Origin: CAVQMB01 sp963713445
GTDB lineage: Bacteria > Pseudomonadota > Gammaproteobacteria > Competibacterales > Competibacteraceae
Assembly: GCA_963713445.1 (NCBI GenBank)
Contig: CAVQMB010000031.1
Location: 124,001-188,000 of the forward strand
Direction: 5' to 3'
Length of the DNA stretch: 64,000 nt
Part shown: piece by piece, positions 46,675 through 55,680 of the stretch
Layout of the letters: the number at the start of each line of letters is the position of its first letter
Position numbering within the stretch: position 1 is the stretch's first letter
Notes under the pieces: generated by a model
Databases searched by the model: none
What the model saw: only the letters and a program-made list of their open reading frames with translations
What the model was told of the DNA's origin: nothing
Program-made: the position numbers and the translations under genes

Positions 46675-47640
46675 TCAATGGGAACCGTCGAGTTTGATCC
46701 GGGGGTCGATGGCGGCTACCAGCAGATCCGCCAGCAGGTTGCCGAGCACCACCAGGGTGGCCGTGACCATCAGGATTGCCATCAGCACCGGGTAGTCCCG
46801 GGTGGAAAGGGCACTCACGAACAGCAGACCCATTCCCGGCCAGGAAAATACGGTTTCGGTTACCAGGGCCCCGCCGAACAACAGCGGCAGCTGCAGGCCC
46901 GCCAGGGTGATCAAGGGTACCAGCGCATTGCGCAGGCCGTGGCGTATTAGAACGATCCGTGTTGGTAGTCCCTTGGCCCGCGCCATCCGCATGAAATCCT
47001 GATTCAGTATCTCCAGCATCGCCGAGCGGGTGTAGCGACTCCACTGGGCGACCAATACCAGTGCCAGCACCACCACGGGGAGCAGCAGGTGGCGCAGGTT
47101 ATCGGCCAGTCCGCCGTTTCCTGCCATCGAGTACATGCCCCCGGCCGGCAGCCAGCCGAGCTTCTGGGCGAAAATGAAGATCGCTATCAACCCGAACCAG
47201 AACGTCGGCAGAGAGAGCGCGATCATCGCCCAGGTGGTGGCCAGGTAATCGAAGATGGAGTAGCGCTTGACAGCGCCCAGCACGCCGGTGGAGACGCCTA
47301 GCACGATAGCGAGCAGGATGCCGCCACCCATGAGTTCAAACGTTGCGGGTACCCGTTCCATGACCAGGCCAAACACCGGCCGGCCACCAAAGAAACTGTA
47401 GCCCCAGTGCCCGGTCACCATGCCCTTGGCCCACTTCAGATACTGGATGTAGACCGGCTGATCAAGGCCGAAGATGTGCTTGATGCGGGTAATGTCCTGG
47501 GCCGTCACTGTCGGATTGAGCGTGTAGACCGCCAGCGGACCGCCCGGGGCGAGCTGCATCAGGGCAAACCCGATGACCGATACGCCGACCAGCAGCACGC
47601 ACGCCTGCAGGATTCGATGAAGAATATAGCGACCCATCAC
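46675..47640 (-). CDS. Oligopeptide-type ABC transporter permease (DppB/OppB family)
   Basis: A 321-residue permease: GRYILHRILQACVLLVGVSV start, TRIKHIFGLDQPVYIQYLKW after the first span, and the loop MLEILNQDFMRMARAKGLPT before the last spans. ETVFSWPGMGLLFVSALSTR and DYPVLMAILM are family markers. It forms the channel with the DppC-like protein. It is the second transporter gene after the binding protein in transcription order. Confidence 0.9.
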   Translation of the reverse strand: MMGRYILHRILQACVLLVGVSVIGFALMQLAPGGPLAVYTLNPTVTAQDITRIKHIFGLDQPVYIQYLKWAKGMVTGHWGYSFFGGRPVFGLVMERVPATFELMGGGILLAIVLGVSTGVLGAVKRYSIFDYLATTWAMIALSLPTFWFGLIAIFIFAQKLGWLPAGGMYSMAGNGGLADNLRHLLLPVVVLALVLVAQWSRYTRSAMLEILNQDFMRMARAKGLPTRIVLIRHGLRNALVPLITLAGLQLPLLFGGALVTETVFSWPGMGLLFVSALSTRDYPVLMAILMVTATLVVLGNLLADLLVAAIDPRIKLDGSH

Positions 47641-47731
47641 ACCGATACTCAGAGCAATTGGTTACCCCCGGCCACTCGAGCCGGGGGCAGTAGTGGAGGC
47701 GAACAATGCGTGCAGAGATGCCTGCACCTGG

Positions 47732-49444
47732 TCAGGCGGATTTGCCTCCCATGCTCCACTCGTTGTTGTTCCACGAGTTGGAGGACACATAGGGGTTGGA
47801 CGTGTAGCCGTGCAGCATGTTATCCACACCTTCGATCTGCTTGTAGGCGAAAATGGGTGTAAACGGCATGTCATCCAGCAGGATTTGCTGAATCTGATCG
47901 TAGATCTTCTTGCGCTCTTGCATGTCGGTCGTGGTTACGCCTGCGGCGCAGAGTTGGTCGATCTTCGGGTTGGCGTACTGGACGTAATTCGAGCCGGTAC
48001 CGGTCTTCACCGGGATCTGACTGCTGGCGATGCGGGAAGTGTAGTCGGGATCCGGATACAGCAGCGGGTCCCACCCGACCATCAACGTATCGAACTGGGA
48101 CTTGACGGTGTAGTCGCCCCAGACCACCGAGGCCGGCATATTCTTGATGGTCATGTCCACGTGGATCTGCCGGAAGTTCTGCTGCAGTAGCTGCTGGGCC
48201 TGCTCCCGGGCCTTGTTGCCCGCGGTGGTGGACATGGTGAAGGCCAGCTTGACGCCATTTTTCTCGCGTACGCCATCCTTGCCGACCCGCCAACCGGCAT
48301 CATCCAGCATTTTAGCGGCACGCTGCGGGTTATAGCCGGGGTCCTTGAGGTCCTTGTTGTAAGCCCAGTGCTCCGGCGACAGATAACTCAGCGTTCGTTC
48401 CGGAATGCCATAATAAATGCTCTTGATCCAGGTTTCCTTGTCCATTGCCATGTCGAGCGCCTGCCGCACGACTTTCTCTTTGAACTGCGGCTTGCCCAGA
48501 TTGAAGTAGATGAACTCGACGAACGGTAGCGGCGTCAGCACGATCGTGCGGTTGGGCAACGCTTTGGCGCGGCTGTAGAGCTGTGGCGGGATGCCCTGCA
48601 GGTCGTAGATGGTGACCTCGCCCGTTTGGAACTGAACATACAATGTCTGCTGGTCGGGCACATATTTCTGAATCAGCGACTTCAGGAACGGCCCCTTGCC
48701 GTGATAGTGCATGTTCGGCACGAAGGCGATGTGATCACCCGCCACCCGTTTCTTGAACTTGAAGGGTCCGGTGCCGATCGGATTGGTGTTGAAGCCGCTG
48801 GTGTTGATATCGGCGACGCTGCCGAGAATGTGCTGCGGTACGATACTGGTCTTCTGCCAGACCACAATATAAGGCGCGAATGTGTCCTTCAGCTTGATCT
48901 TAACCGTGTGCGCATCGGGCGCGCTCATGTCGGCGACGTGATCGTGCCCGGCACGACTGCGGACCACCACTTTGGGATTCATGATGGTCTCGTACGTGAA
49001 CAGCACGTCCTTTGAGGTCAGGGGCTTGCCGTCGTGCCACTTGATGCCCTTGCGCAGGTGCAGTGTCCACTCGAGCCCGTCCTTGGAGATGCCACCGTTG
49101 GCAACCGAGGGAATCTCCGTGACCAGATTGGGCAGGAACTGGCCCTTTTCATTGAGCTTCCAGGGCGCGTCGAATACCGAGTACTCGACCGCGGTCTCGA
49201 CACCGGTGTTGACGTAAAGCAGTGGATTGAAATTGACGGCCTCCTGGGTAAAAGCGTCAATCACCTGGCCTGACGGGTTCGATGCCGCCACCCGCTCGAA
49301 GGCCCCTCCATACAAACCGGTCGCCCGCGCGATGGCGGGCGCAACCATGGTGCCCGCTGCAAGGCCGGTTCCCGTTACCAGAAACTTACGGCGTGTGACG
49401 CCCGCTTGTTGATCCTGCACAGCATGTTTTTTTTTCGATGGCAT
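47732..49444 (-). CDS. Tat-exported periplasmic binding protein of the oligopeptide type
   Basis: Family 5 extracellular solute-binding protein of 570 residues. A twin-arginine signal (TRRKFLVTGTGLAAGTMVAP, cleavage near ARA) sends it folded to the periplasm. NFNPLLYVNTGVETAVEYSV is the start of the mature domain. The central part has GLEWTLHLRKGIKWHDGKPL, the SBP_bac_5 hallmark, and YTFETIMN-like text (LFTYETIMNPKVV). Start 49444 is chosen because the Tat motif follows; the longer frame has no family match. Tat export is unusual for this family and may point to a bound cofactor or a folding need. The ligand is unknown. Confidence 0.9.
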   Translation of the reverse strand: MPSKKKHAVQDQQAGVTRRKFLVTGTGLAAGTMVAPAIARATGLYGGAFERVAASNPSGQVIDAFTQEAVNFNPLLYVNTGVETAVEYSVFDAPWKLNEKGQFLPNLVTEIPSVANGGISKDGLEWTLHLRKGIKWHDGKPLTSKDVLFTYETIMNPKVVVRSRAGHDHVADMSAPDAHTVKIKLKDTFAPYIVVWQKTSIVPQHILGSVADINTSGFNTNPIGTGPFKFKKRVAGDHIAFVPNMHYHGKGPFLKSLIQKYVPDQQTLYVQFQTGEVTIYDLQGIPPQLYSRAKALPNRTIVLTPLPFVEFIYFNLGKPQFKEKVVRQALDMAMDKETWIKSIYYGIPERTLSYLSPEHWAYNKDLKDPGYNPQRAAKMLDDAGWRVGKDGVREKNGVKLAFTMSTTAGNKAREQAQQLLQQNFRQIHVDMTIKNMPASVVWGDYTVKSQFDTLMVGWDPLLYPDPDYTSRIASSQIPVKTGTGSNYVQYANPKIDQLCAAGVTTTDMQERKKIYDQIQQILLDDMPFTPIFAYKQIEGVDNMLHGYTSNPYVSSNSWNNNEWSMGGKSA

Positions 49445-49496
49445 GGTGTTTCTACTCCTGCTCCGGGGATCTCTCCCGATTGTGAGGCTACATCGG

Positions 49497-50486
49497 CTAT
49501 AGGGGCTGGTCGGCGAAATGGCACGCGGCCCAGTGCCCGGATGCCAGTTCGCGGTACTCGGGTATTTCGCTGCGACAGCGCTCGCGTGCCAGCGGGCAGC
49601 GGGTGTGGAAACGGCAGCCGTCCGGTGGGTGCGATGGATCAGGTGGCTCCCCCTGCAACGGTACGTGCTTGCGCTGGCGTTCAAGCAACGGGTCGGGTAT
49701 CGGCACCGCCGCCAGCAGGGCCCTGGTATAGGGATGCCTTGGTGTCCGGAACAACGCGTCACGGGTGGCCAGTTCGACGATCTGACCGAGATACATTACG
49801 GCGATGCGAGTCGATACGTGCGAGACGACCGTCAGGTCATGGGAAATGAACAGGTAGGTCAGGCCGAGTCGCCGTTGCAGCTCGCGCAGCAGGTTGATGA
49901 TCTGCGCCCGGATCGAGACATCAAGCGCGGATACCGCCTCGTCGGCCACTACGAAATCGGGATGGGTACTGATGGCGCGTGCGATGATCACGCGCTGGCG
50001 CTGGCCCCCGGAAAGCTCATGGGGATAGCGATCGGTGAAGCCACGGCCGAGGCCGACCAACTCAAACAGCTCGTTGATTCGCTCCCGGATCTCTTTCCGG
50101 GTGCCAAACTTCTGCGCCAGTAGATGCTCATGAATGCTGGTGCCAACGGTCATGCGTGGATTGAGCGATGAATAAGGATCCTGAAAGATGATCTGCATGC
50201 GGCGATGAAGCTGGCGTTCATCCTGTCTCGCCAACGTCGCCAGCTCGGTACCATCAAACCGGATCTGACCGCTGGTGGGCTGGTGAATGCGCAGCAGGCA
50301 GCGGCCGAACGTGGACTTGCCTGATCCGCTTTCCCCAACCAGACCCAGGGTTTCGCCGCGTTCAATGCGCAGATCGACACCGTCAACGGCCCGCAGCACC
50401 TGCTGCGGGCCGCCCGTCCGGCGCCAAAAGGAACCGTGATGATGGGTGAAGTGTTTGCGCAGTCCTTGCACTTCGATAATGGGCAC
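49497..50486 (-). CDS. Oligopeptide-type ABC transporter ATPase (DppF/OppF family)
   Basis: A 329-residue ATPase. Walker A is GLVGESGSGKSTFGRCLL, the signature is HELSGGQRQRVIIARAI, Walker B is FVVADEAVSALD and the H-loop is FISHDLTVV. The C-terminal CRFHTRCPLARERC supplies the cysteine cluster seen in many Opp ATPases (iron-sulfur-like motif). It lies between the binding-protein and DppD-like genes. No frameshift. Confidence 0.92.
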   Translation of the reverse strand: MPIIEVQGLRKHFTHHHGSFWRRTGGPQQVLRAVDGVDLRIERGETLGLVGESGSGKSTFGRCLLRIHQPTSGQIRFDGTELATLARQDERQLHRRMQIIFQDPYSSLNPRMTVGTSIHEHLLAQKFGTRKEIRERINELFELVGLGRGFTDRYPHELSGGQRQRVIIARAISTHPDFVVADEAVSALDVSIRAQIINLLRELQRRLGLTYLFISHDLTVVSHVSTRIAVMYLGQIVELATRDALFRTPRHPYTRALLAAVPIPDPLLERQRKHVPLQGEPPDPSHPPDGCRFHTRCPLARERCRSEIPEYRELASGHWAACHFADQPL

Positions 50487-50534
50487 GCTCGCGTCAGCGG
50501 AGGCGGCAGGGTTCCGGGTGCATGACAGCAGCGT

Positions 50535-51630
50535 TCATGATCGGCGTTCGTTGTTGGCGGCACTACGCAGCACCGTTTGCTGCCCGGCGCTGGTGGCTGC
50601 AACGTCGACCCAGCAGGCTGCCGAATGGTCATCGGCCACGGCCTCCAGCGCCGGTGGCTTTTCCCAGCACAGGCGCTGAGCGAACCGGCAGCGCGGCGCA
50701 AACTTGCAGCCCCGCAATTGGCTGGCCCCTTCAACACTGCCACCGATGGTCGGCAGGTCCTGATCCATGACGTCATCGATTCGCGGCACGGACTCCAGCA
50801 GTCCCAGCGTGTAGGGGTGCGCGGGTTCCGCAAATAATGCCGGCGTGGGCGCGATCTCGACCAGGTCACCGGCGTACATCACGGCGACCCGATCGGTCAT
50901 CCCGGCGACCACGCCGAGGTCGTGGGTGATCAGTATCACCGACGTATGCAGCCGCTCGCACATGCTGCGGAGCAATTCGAGGATCTGTTCCTGCACCGTC
51001 ACGTCGAGTGCGGTGGTCGGTTCGTCCGCGATCACCAGTTGCGGGTCGCAGGCCAGCGCGATGGCGATCATTACCCGCTGCGCCATGCCACCGCTCAGTT
51101 CGTGCGGATAAGCTTTCAGGCGACGTTCGGGTGCCGAAATCCCGACCATGCGCAGCAGTTCCAGCGCCCGCTCGCGCGCAGCACGCCTGTCCAGCCCCAG
51201 GTGAACCTGCACGATCTCCTCGATCTGCCTGCCGACGCTAAGCAATGGATTCAGCGAGGTCATGGCGTCCTGGAAGATCATGGCGATGTCCTTGCCCCGA
51301 AGGCGGCGTAGCTGCTCTGCTGGTGAGAACACCAGGGATACGTCCCGTTTAAGAGAACGTCGCCGCCCGCGACGCGTCCGATCAGGCGCAGGCAGCAGCC
51401 CATTACCGATAGGGCGATGGTGCTCTTGCCGCATCCGCTCTCGCCGACCAGTCCCAGCCGTTCGCCCTTATGGACGGTAAAGCTGACGCCGTCGACCGCC
51501 CGGGTGTCGCCATCCTCGCCACGGAATGCGGTGACCAGATCCTTGATCTCCAGCAGCGGGGTGCCGGTCGAATAAGAGTGTTTTGAGGCGCCTGGTTGTT
51601 CCAGGTCGCCGCCGCTCCTATCGTTGTCAT
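50535..51630 (-). CDS. Oligopeptide-type ABC transporter ATPase (DppD/OppD family), frameshifted N-terminus
   Basis: Second ATPase of the importer. The N-terminal part lies in one frame (PLLEIKDLVTAFRGEDGDTR, Walker A GLVGESGCGKSTIALSVMG) and then shifts near 51340 into the main frame. The main frame has QLRRLRGKDIAMIFQDAMTS, signature HELSGGMAQRVMIAIAL, Walker B LVIADEPTTALD and C-terminal GCKFAPRCRFAQRLC. The ATG at 51630 is the likely start, with another indel near 51580. The length of about 360 residues after repair is normal, so sequence errors are likely. Confidence 0.85.
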
Positions 51631-51641
51631 CGCGACGCGCC

Positions 51642-52948
51642 TCAGCCGAGTACCGAAAAGCTGCTGTCAGGGTTGATTTCGCGCCGGCGCGAGTAAAAGC
51701 CGAGATCGATCTCGCGACCGGTGTAGCGGAGCTGGAAAGTCAGAGGGGCTAACGGTCGTGATCGTGTCCGTCCTGGCACTTGCGGATAAGTTCAGCCATC
51801 AAGGCGCCGGCAACAGGCGCATTCTTGAACTGATTGCCACTCGTGCCGATCGCCATGTAAAAGCCCGGCAGCGACGATTTATCGTAAATCGGGATCCAGT
51901 CGTCGGCGACATCGTAGAGATCAACCACGCCCTTGGAATGTTGCGGAATACCCAGCGTGGGGATGCGCAGCCCCAGGCGTTGGGCCTGGGCGGTCCACTG
52001 GTCAGTGAAATCACGCAGATAGTCATCAGGGTCGACGTATTCCCGGGTGTCGCATTCCGGATCTTCGCTACCGATAAGGATGTGGTTGCCCGTCTCGGGG
52101 CGCGTGTAGCAGCCGATGTCGCTATCGGAGACTACACAGGCCTGGTACTCGTAGTCGAAGCCCTGTGGCGAGGGTACGTGGCAGACTTCCTGGCGCAGCG
52201 CCCGGGTCTGTATGGTCATGTCATCGGTCACGCCGGCCAGGTGGTTGATCTTGGACGAATGCGGTCCCGCGACGTTGACGACTACCGGCGCATCAATGGT
52301 GTCGCCATTGGCCAGCGTTACCCCGGCGGTTATGCCGGCCTCACGCCGTACCCCGGTAACCTGCGTGTTGAACAGGAAGCGGCCACCTGCGGCCTCAGCC
52401 GCGCGTTGTAGATTGTGGGTGGCAAGCTGGGGATCGGTGATGTAGCCGGCGGTCGGGAAAAAGACCGCCCCGTCCAGCATGTTGCCCGTCGTGTCGCCGA
52501 ATGCGGGGTCGTCGGGTCGTCGTACCGGCGCGAATTCCCGGAGGTCATACAGCGGGAACCGGCGCTGAATCCGTTCGCGGTCCCATGACTCGTACGGTAT
52601 GCCCAGGCTGTCCATGTTGGCGCAGATGGTCTTTAGGTGCCCGTTTTTGGGCGTTCGCATGACCAGGCAGCCGCAGTCGACGAAGCGTGCCAGGCCCCGT
52701 TCATCGGCAGTATCAAGATAGCCGGCCCAGTCTTTCCAGTAGTGATAGCCCTCATGGGCCAACGCGGCACCGTCGACCGTTGAATAATGGGTCCGGATGA
52801 TGGCGCACGATGCCGCCGTCGAGCCGTACCCGGCGGCCGGCAAGCGGTCGACATTCAGCGTTTTCCAGCCGGCGCGGGCGAGCTCCAGCGCGATAGCCGA
52901 CCCGATAATGCCGGCACCGATAATGACCACGTCGTAGCGCTCGCTCAC
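51642..52948 (-). CDS. FAD-dependent oxidoreductase of the DAO/sarcosine-oxidase-beta type
   Basis: A flavoprotein amine oxidase or dehydrogenase. The N-terminal FAD Rossmann motif is VVIIGAGIIGSAIALELARA. The open frame ends at 51749 after GHDHDR, but in the next frame the DNA encodes PLTFQLRYTGREIDLGFYSR followed by SSFSVLG and a stop at 51642. This is the conserved C-terminal tail of this family, so one base is missing near 51750. Repaired length is about 435 residues. It likely oxidises an N-substituted amino acid. The gene lies between the transporter and the dimethylglycine-dehydrogenase-like gene on the same strand. Confidence 0.82.
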
Positions 52949-53093
52949 GTTGCTGTTCTCCTGAGTTGTTCCGCTGGCGCGGACTGGGTGTAATTGGTTA
53001 TTGTTTGCGTCGCAGGCGACCCCTGGGGCCGCCTGCTGCTAAGCGGTTACTATTACCCGACAAAGCCCGCGTTGGCAACACGTCGGGGGTATC

Positions 53094-55511
53094 TCAGGAC
53101 CGCATGCGACTGCCTTCCGGATCATAAGGCGAGGCTGGGATCAGCCGCGCCGTCCGCTTGACCCCGACGACATGAACCTGGAATTCGGCGCCCGTCACCG
53201 CGACATCGGTATCCATATACGCCAGGGCCAGGCTCTTGTCCAGGCAATGACCGTAGGCACCGGAGGTGACGAAGCCGACCCGCCGGTTCCCTTGCCAGAT
53301 CGGCTCGAAACCCGAGGCGTCGGCGTCCACGGCATCCACTTCCAGCGTTACCAGACGCTGTTTCGGCGGGGCAGTATCGCGTTCCCGCAAGGCGGCCTCG
53401 CGGCCGATGAAATCACCCTTGTTAAACGCCACGAAACGGTCCATACCGCTCATGCCGGGGGTGTAGGCATGGGTGAACTCGGCCGACCAGATGCCGAAGC
53501 TCTTCTCCATACGCAGCGACAGCAGTGCATTGAAACCGATTGGCGTGACGCCCAGATCGGTGCCGGCGTCGAGCAGCGTGCGGTAAAGTGTCAGGTGCTC
53601 GCTGGCGGGCACGTTGATTTCGTAGCCGAGCTCCCCGCACACCGACAGCCGGCCGACGCGCGCCCGGGTGAGCCCCACGTCCAGCGGTTTGCAGGCCAGA
53701 AAGGGCAAGGCCTCGCCCGAGACATCGGCCGGGGTCACCCGTGTCAGCAGTTCCCTCGATTTGGGACCGGCGAGACCGAAGCCGACCCAGTTGTCCGAGA
53801 TGTCGCGCACCGTTACGTTGGCGCCCGCGCGCTGCCGGTCGAACCAGCGCAGATGCCACTGGCGCAGGTAATAGGAACCCATCAGCCAGAACCGGTGGTC
53901 ATCCCAGTTGAACACGGTCAGGTCGCCCAGCAGGCGACCGCTGGGGCTTAACATCGGCGCCAGGCGCGCCCTTCCGGCGGGCGGAATCCGACAGGCCAGG
54001 ATGCGGTCCAGCCAGGCGCGGGCTTCCGGACCGCTGATCTCGTAGCGGGCGAAGCCCGAGGTGTCGATGAGGGCGACCTGCGACCGGGCTGCGCGGCACT
54101 CGGCACCGACGATGTCGTGGGCGTTGGAGCGCTTCTGGGTCGGCGTTTCCTGAAAGCCCCCGGGCGCGAAATAAAGCGGCACCTCCAGACCCCAGTTGAC
54201 GCCCCAACGCGCGCCGGCCTCGGTCATGGCCTGATAGGCTGGCGCAGTGCGCAATGGGCGACCTGCAGGGAGCTGTTCGTTGGGGTAGGTCAAGACGAAC
54301 CGGCGCGAGTAGAACTGGCCGGTGGTGGCTTTGAGGTATGCCCGGTTGGATGCAAACGATCCGTAGCGGGCCACGTCCATGCCGTAGATGTCGGAGCCGG
54401 GTTCCCCGTCAATCATCCACTGGGCCAGCGCCAGTCCGACGCCGCCGCCCTGGGCGAATCCCGCCATTACCCCGCACGCGGTCCAGTAATTCGCCACGCC
54501 CGGAACCGGTCCGACCAGCGGGTTCCCATCCGGCGTGAACGTGAACGCACCATTAACCCAGCGCTTGATGCCGACGTTGGCCAGGCAGGGGTAGCGTTGG
54601 AACCCCAGCGTGAGCTCTGTGGAAATACGGTCGATATCCTCGGGTATCAGCTCGATCCCATAGTCCCAGGGTGCGCCTTCGATATTCCAGTGCTTGTGCT
54701 GCACCTCGTAAATCCCGAGCAGCACGCCCTGGCCTTCCTGGCGCAGGTAAGTGAACCCCTCCAGGTCCACCGTCAGTGGCAGCTCGCGACCCAGTGCCGC
54801 CACCTCGGGTACGGTGTCGGTCAACAGATAATGGTGTTCCATGGGGCTCACCGGCAGATCGACGCCTGCCATCAGTCCCACCTGCTTGGCCCATAGGCCA
54901 CCGGCGTTGACCACGTGCTCGGCGATGACCGTTCCGTGTTCGGTGACCACGTCCCAGGCGCCGTCATGGCGCCGGTTGAGCTCGACAACCCGGTTGTGCT
55001 GGATGACCTCGGCGCCACGCTTGCGGGCGGCGCCAGCATAGGCATAAACCGCGCCGTAGGTGTCCAGATGACCTTCATTTTCGTCATACAAACCGCCGTA
55101 AATGCCACTGACATCGGCGATCGGGCAAAGCTGTTTGATTTCCTCGGGTGAGACCAGCCGCGCGGTTTCAATGCCCATGGTCTGAAACACGGCCCAGGCC
55201 GACTGGAGCCATTCCCAGCGTTCCGGCGTCCCGGCCATGTTGATCCCACCGGTCATGTGCAGGCCGACGCTCTGGCCGCTTTCCTGTTCGAGCTCGCGGT
55301 AGAGCTTGATGGTGTAGTCCTGCAGCGCGGCAATATTGGGGTCGGAGTTGATGGCATGGAAGCCGCCGGCGGCGTGCCAGCTCGAGCCGGCGGTCAGCTC
55401 GCGGCGTTCGATCAACGCCACATCCGCCCAGCCGAGTTTGGTCAAATGGTAGAGCACTGAGGCACCGACGACGCCGCCGCCGATTACCACGACGCGATAC
55501 TGTGATTTCAT
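53094..55511 (-). CDS. Dimethylglycine/sarcosine dehydrogenase-like flavoprotein with GcvT domain
   Basis: An 805-residue enzyme. Residues 1-380 are an FAD domain of the DAO family (VVVIGGGVVGASVLYHLTKL, then TAGSSWHAAGGFH, where the histidine near 45-50 normally carries the covalent flavin). The C-terminal half is a GcvT-like tetrahydrofolate-binding barrel (NAHDIVGAECRAARSQVALI, SPSGRLLGDLTVF, GELGYEINVPASEHL, YGHCLDKSLALAYMD). Such enzymes remove an N-methyl group and hand it to tetrahydrofolate as 5,10-methylene-THF. It begins the minus-strand run that ends at the FGGY kinase. The start at 55511 is one of two close ATGs. The exact substrate is unknown. Confidence 0.87.
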   Translation of the reverse strand: MKSQYRVVVIGGGVVGASVLYHLTKLGWADVALIERRELTAGSSWHAAGGFHAINSDPNIAALQDYTIKLYRELEQESGQSVGLHMTGGINMAGTPERWEWLQSAWAVFQTMGIETARLVSPEEIKQLCPIADVSGIYGGLYDENEGHLDTYGAVYAYAGAARKRGAEVIQHNRVVELNRRHDGAWDVVTEHGTVIAEHVVNAGGLWAKQVGLMAGVDLPVSPMEHHYLLTDTVPEVAALGRELPLTVDLEGFTYLRQEGQGVLLGIYEVQHKHWNIEGAPWDYGIELIPEDIDRISTELTLGFQRYPCLANVGIKRWVNGAFTFTPDGNPLVGPVPGVANYWTACGVMAGFAQGGGVGLALAQWMIDGEPGSDIYGMDVARYGSFASNRAYLKATTGQFYSRRFVLTYPNEQLPAGRPLRTAPAYQAMTEAGARWGVNWGLEVPLYFAPGGFQETPTQKRSNAHDIVGAECRAARSQVALIDTSGFARYEISGPEARAWLDRILACRIPPAGRARLAPMLSPSGRLLGDLTVFNWDDHRFWLMGSYYLRQWHLRWFDRQRAGANVTVRDISDNWVGFGLAGPKSRELLTRVTPADVSGEALPFLACKPLDVGLTRARVGRLSVCGELGYEINVPASEHLTLYRTLLDAGTDLGVTPIGFNALLSLRMEKSFGIWSAEFTHAYTPGMSGMDRFVAFNKGDFIGREAALRERDTAPPKQRLVTLEVDAVDADASGFEPIWQGNRRVGFVTSGAYGHCLDKSLALAYMDTDVAVTGAEFQVHVVGVKRTARLIPASPYDPEGSRMRS

Positions 55512-55680
55512 TCTGGACCCCACTGATAGGCCGAGGCGCTAAAGCCTCTGTTTGTTATTTGGTTGGCTGCCTGCCTGATGCGGGCCGGCAAACACCCGCT
55601 AAACTTACTGGCTGCGATAGCGCGGTGCAAGCGGAACCCGGGCTGGCCTGCGTGCCGGTGTTATCCAGGCCGCGCGCGCC

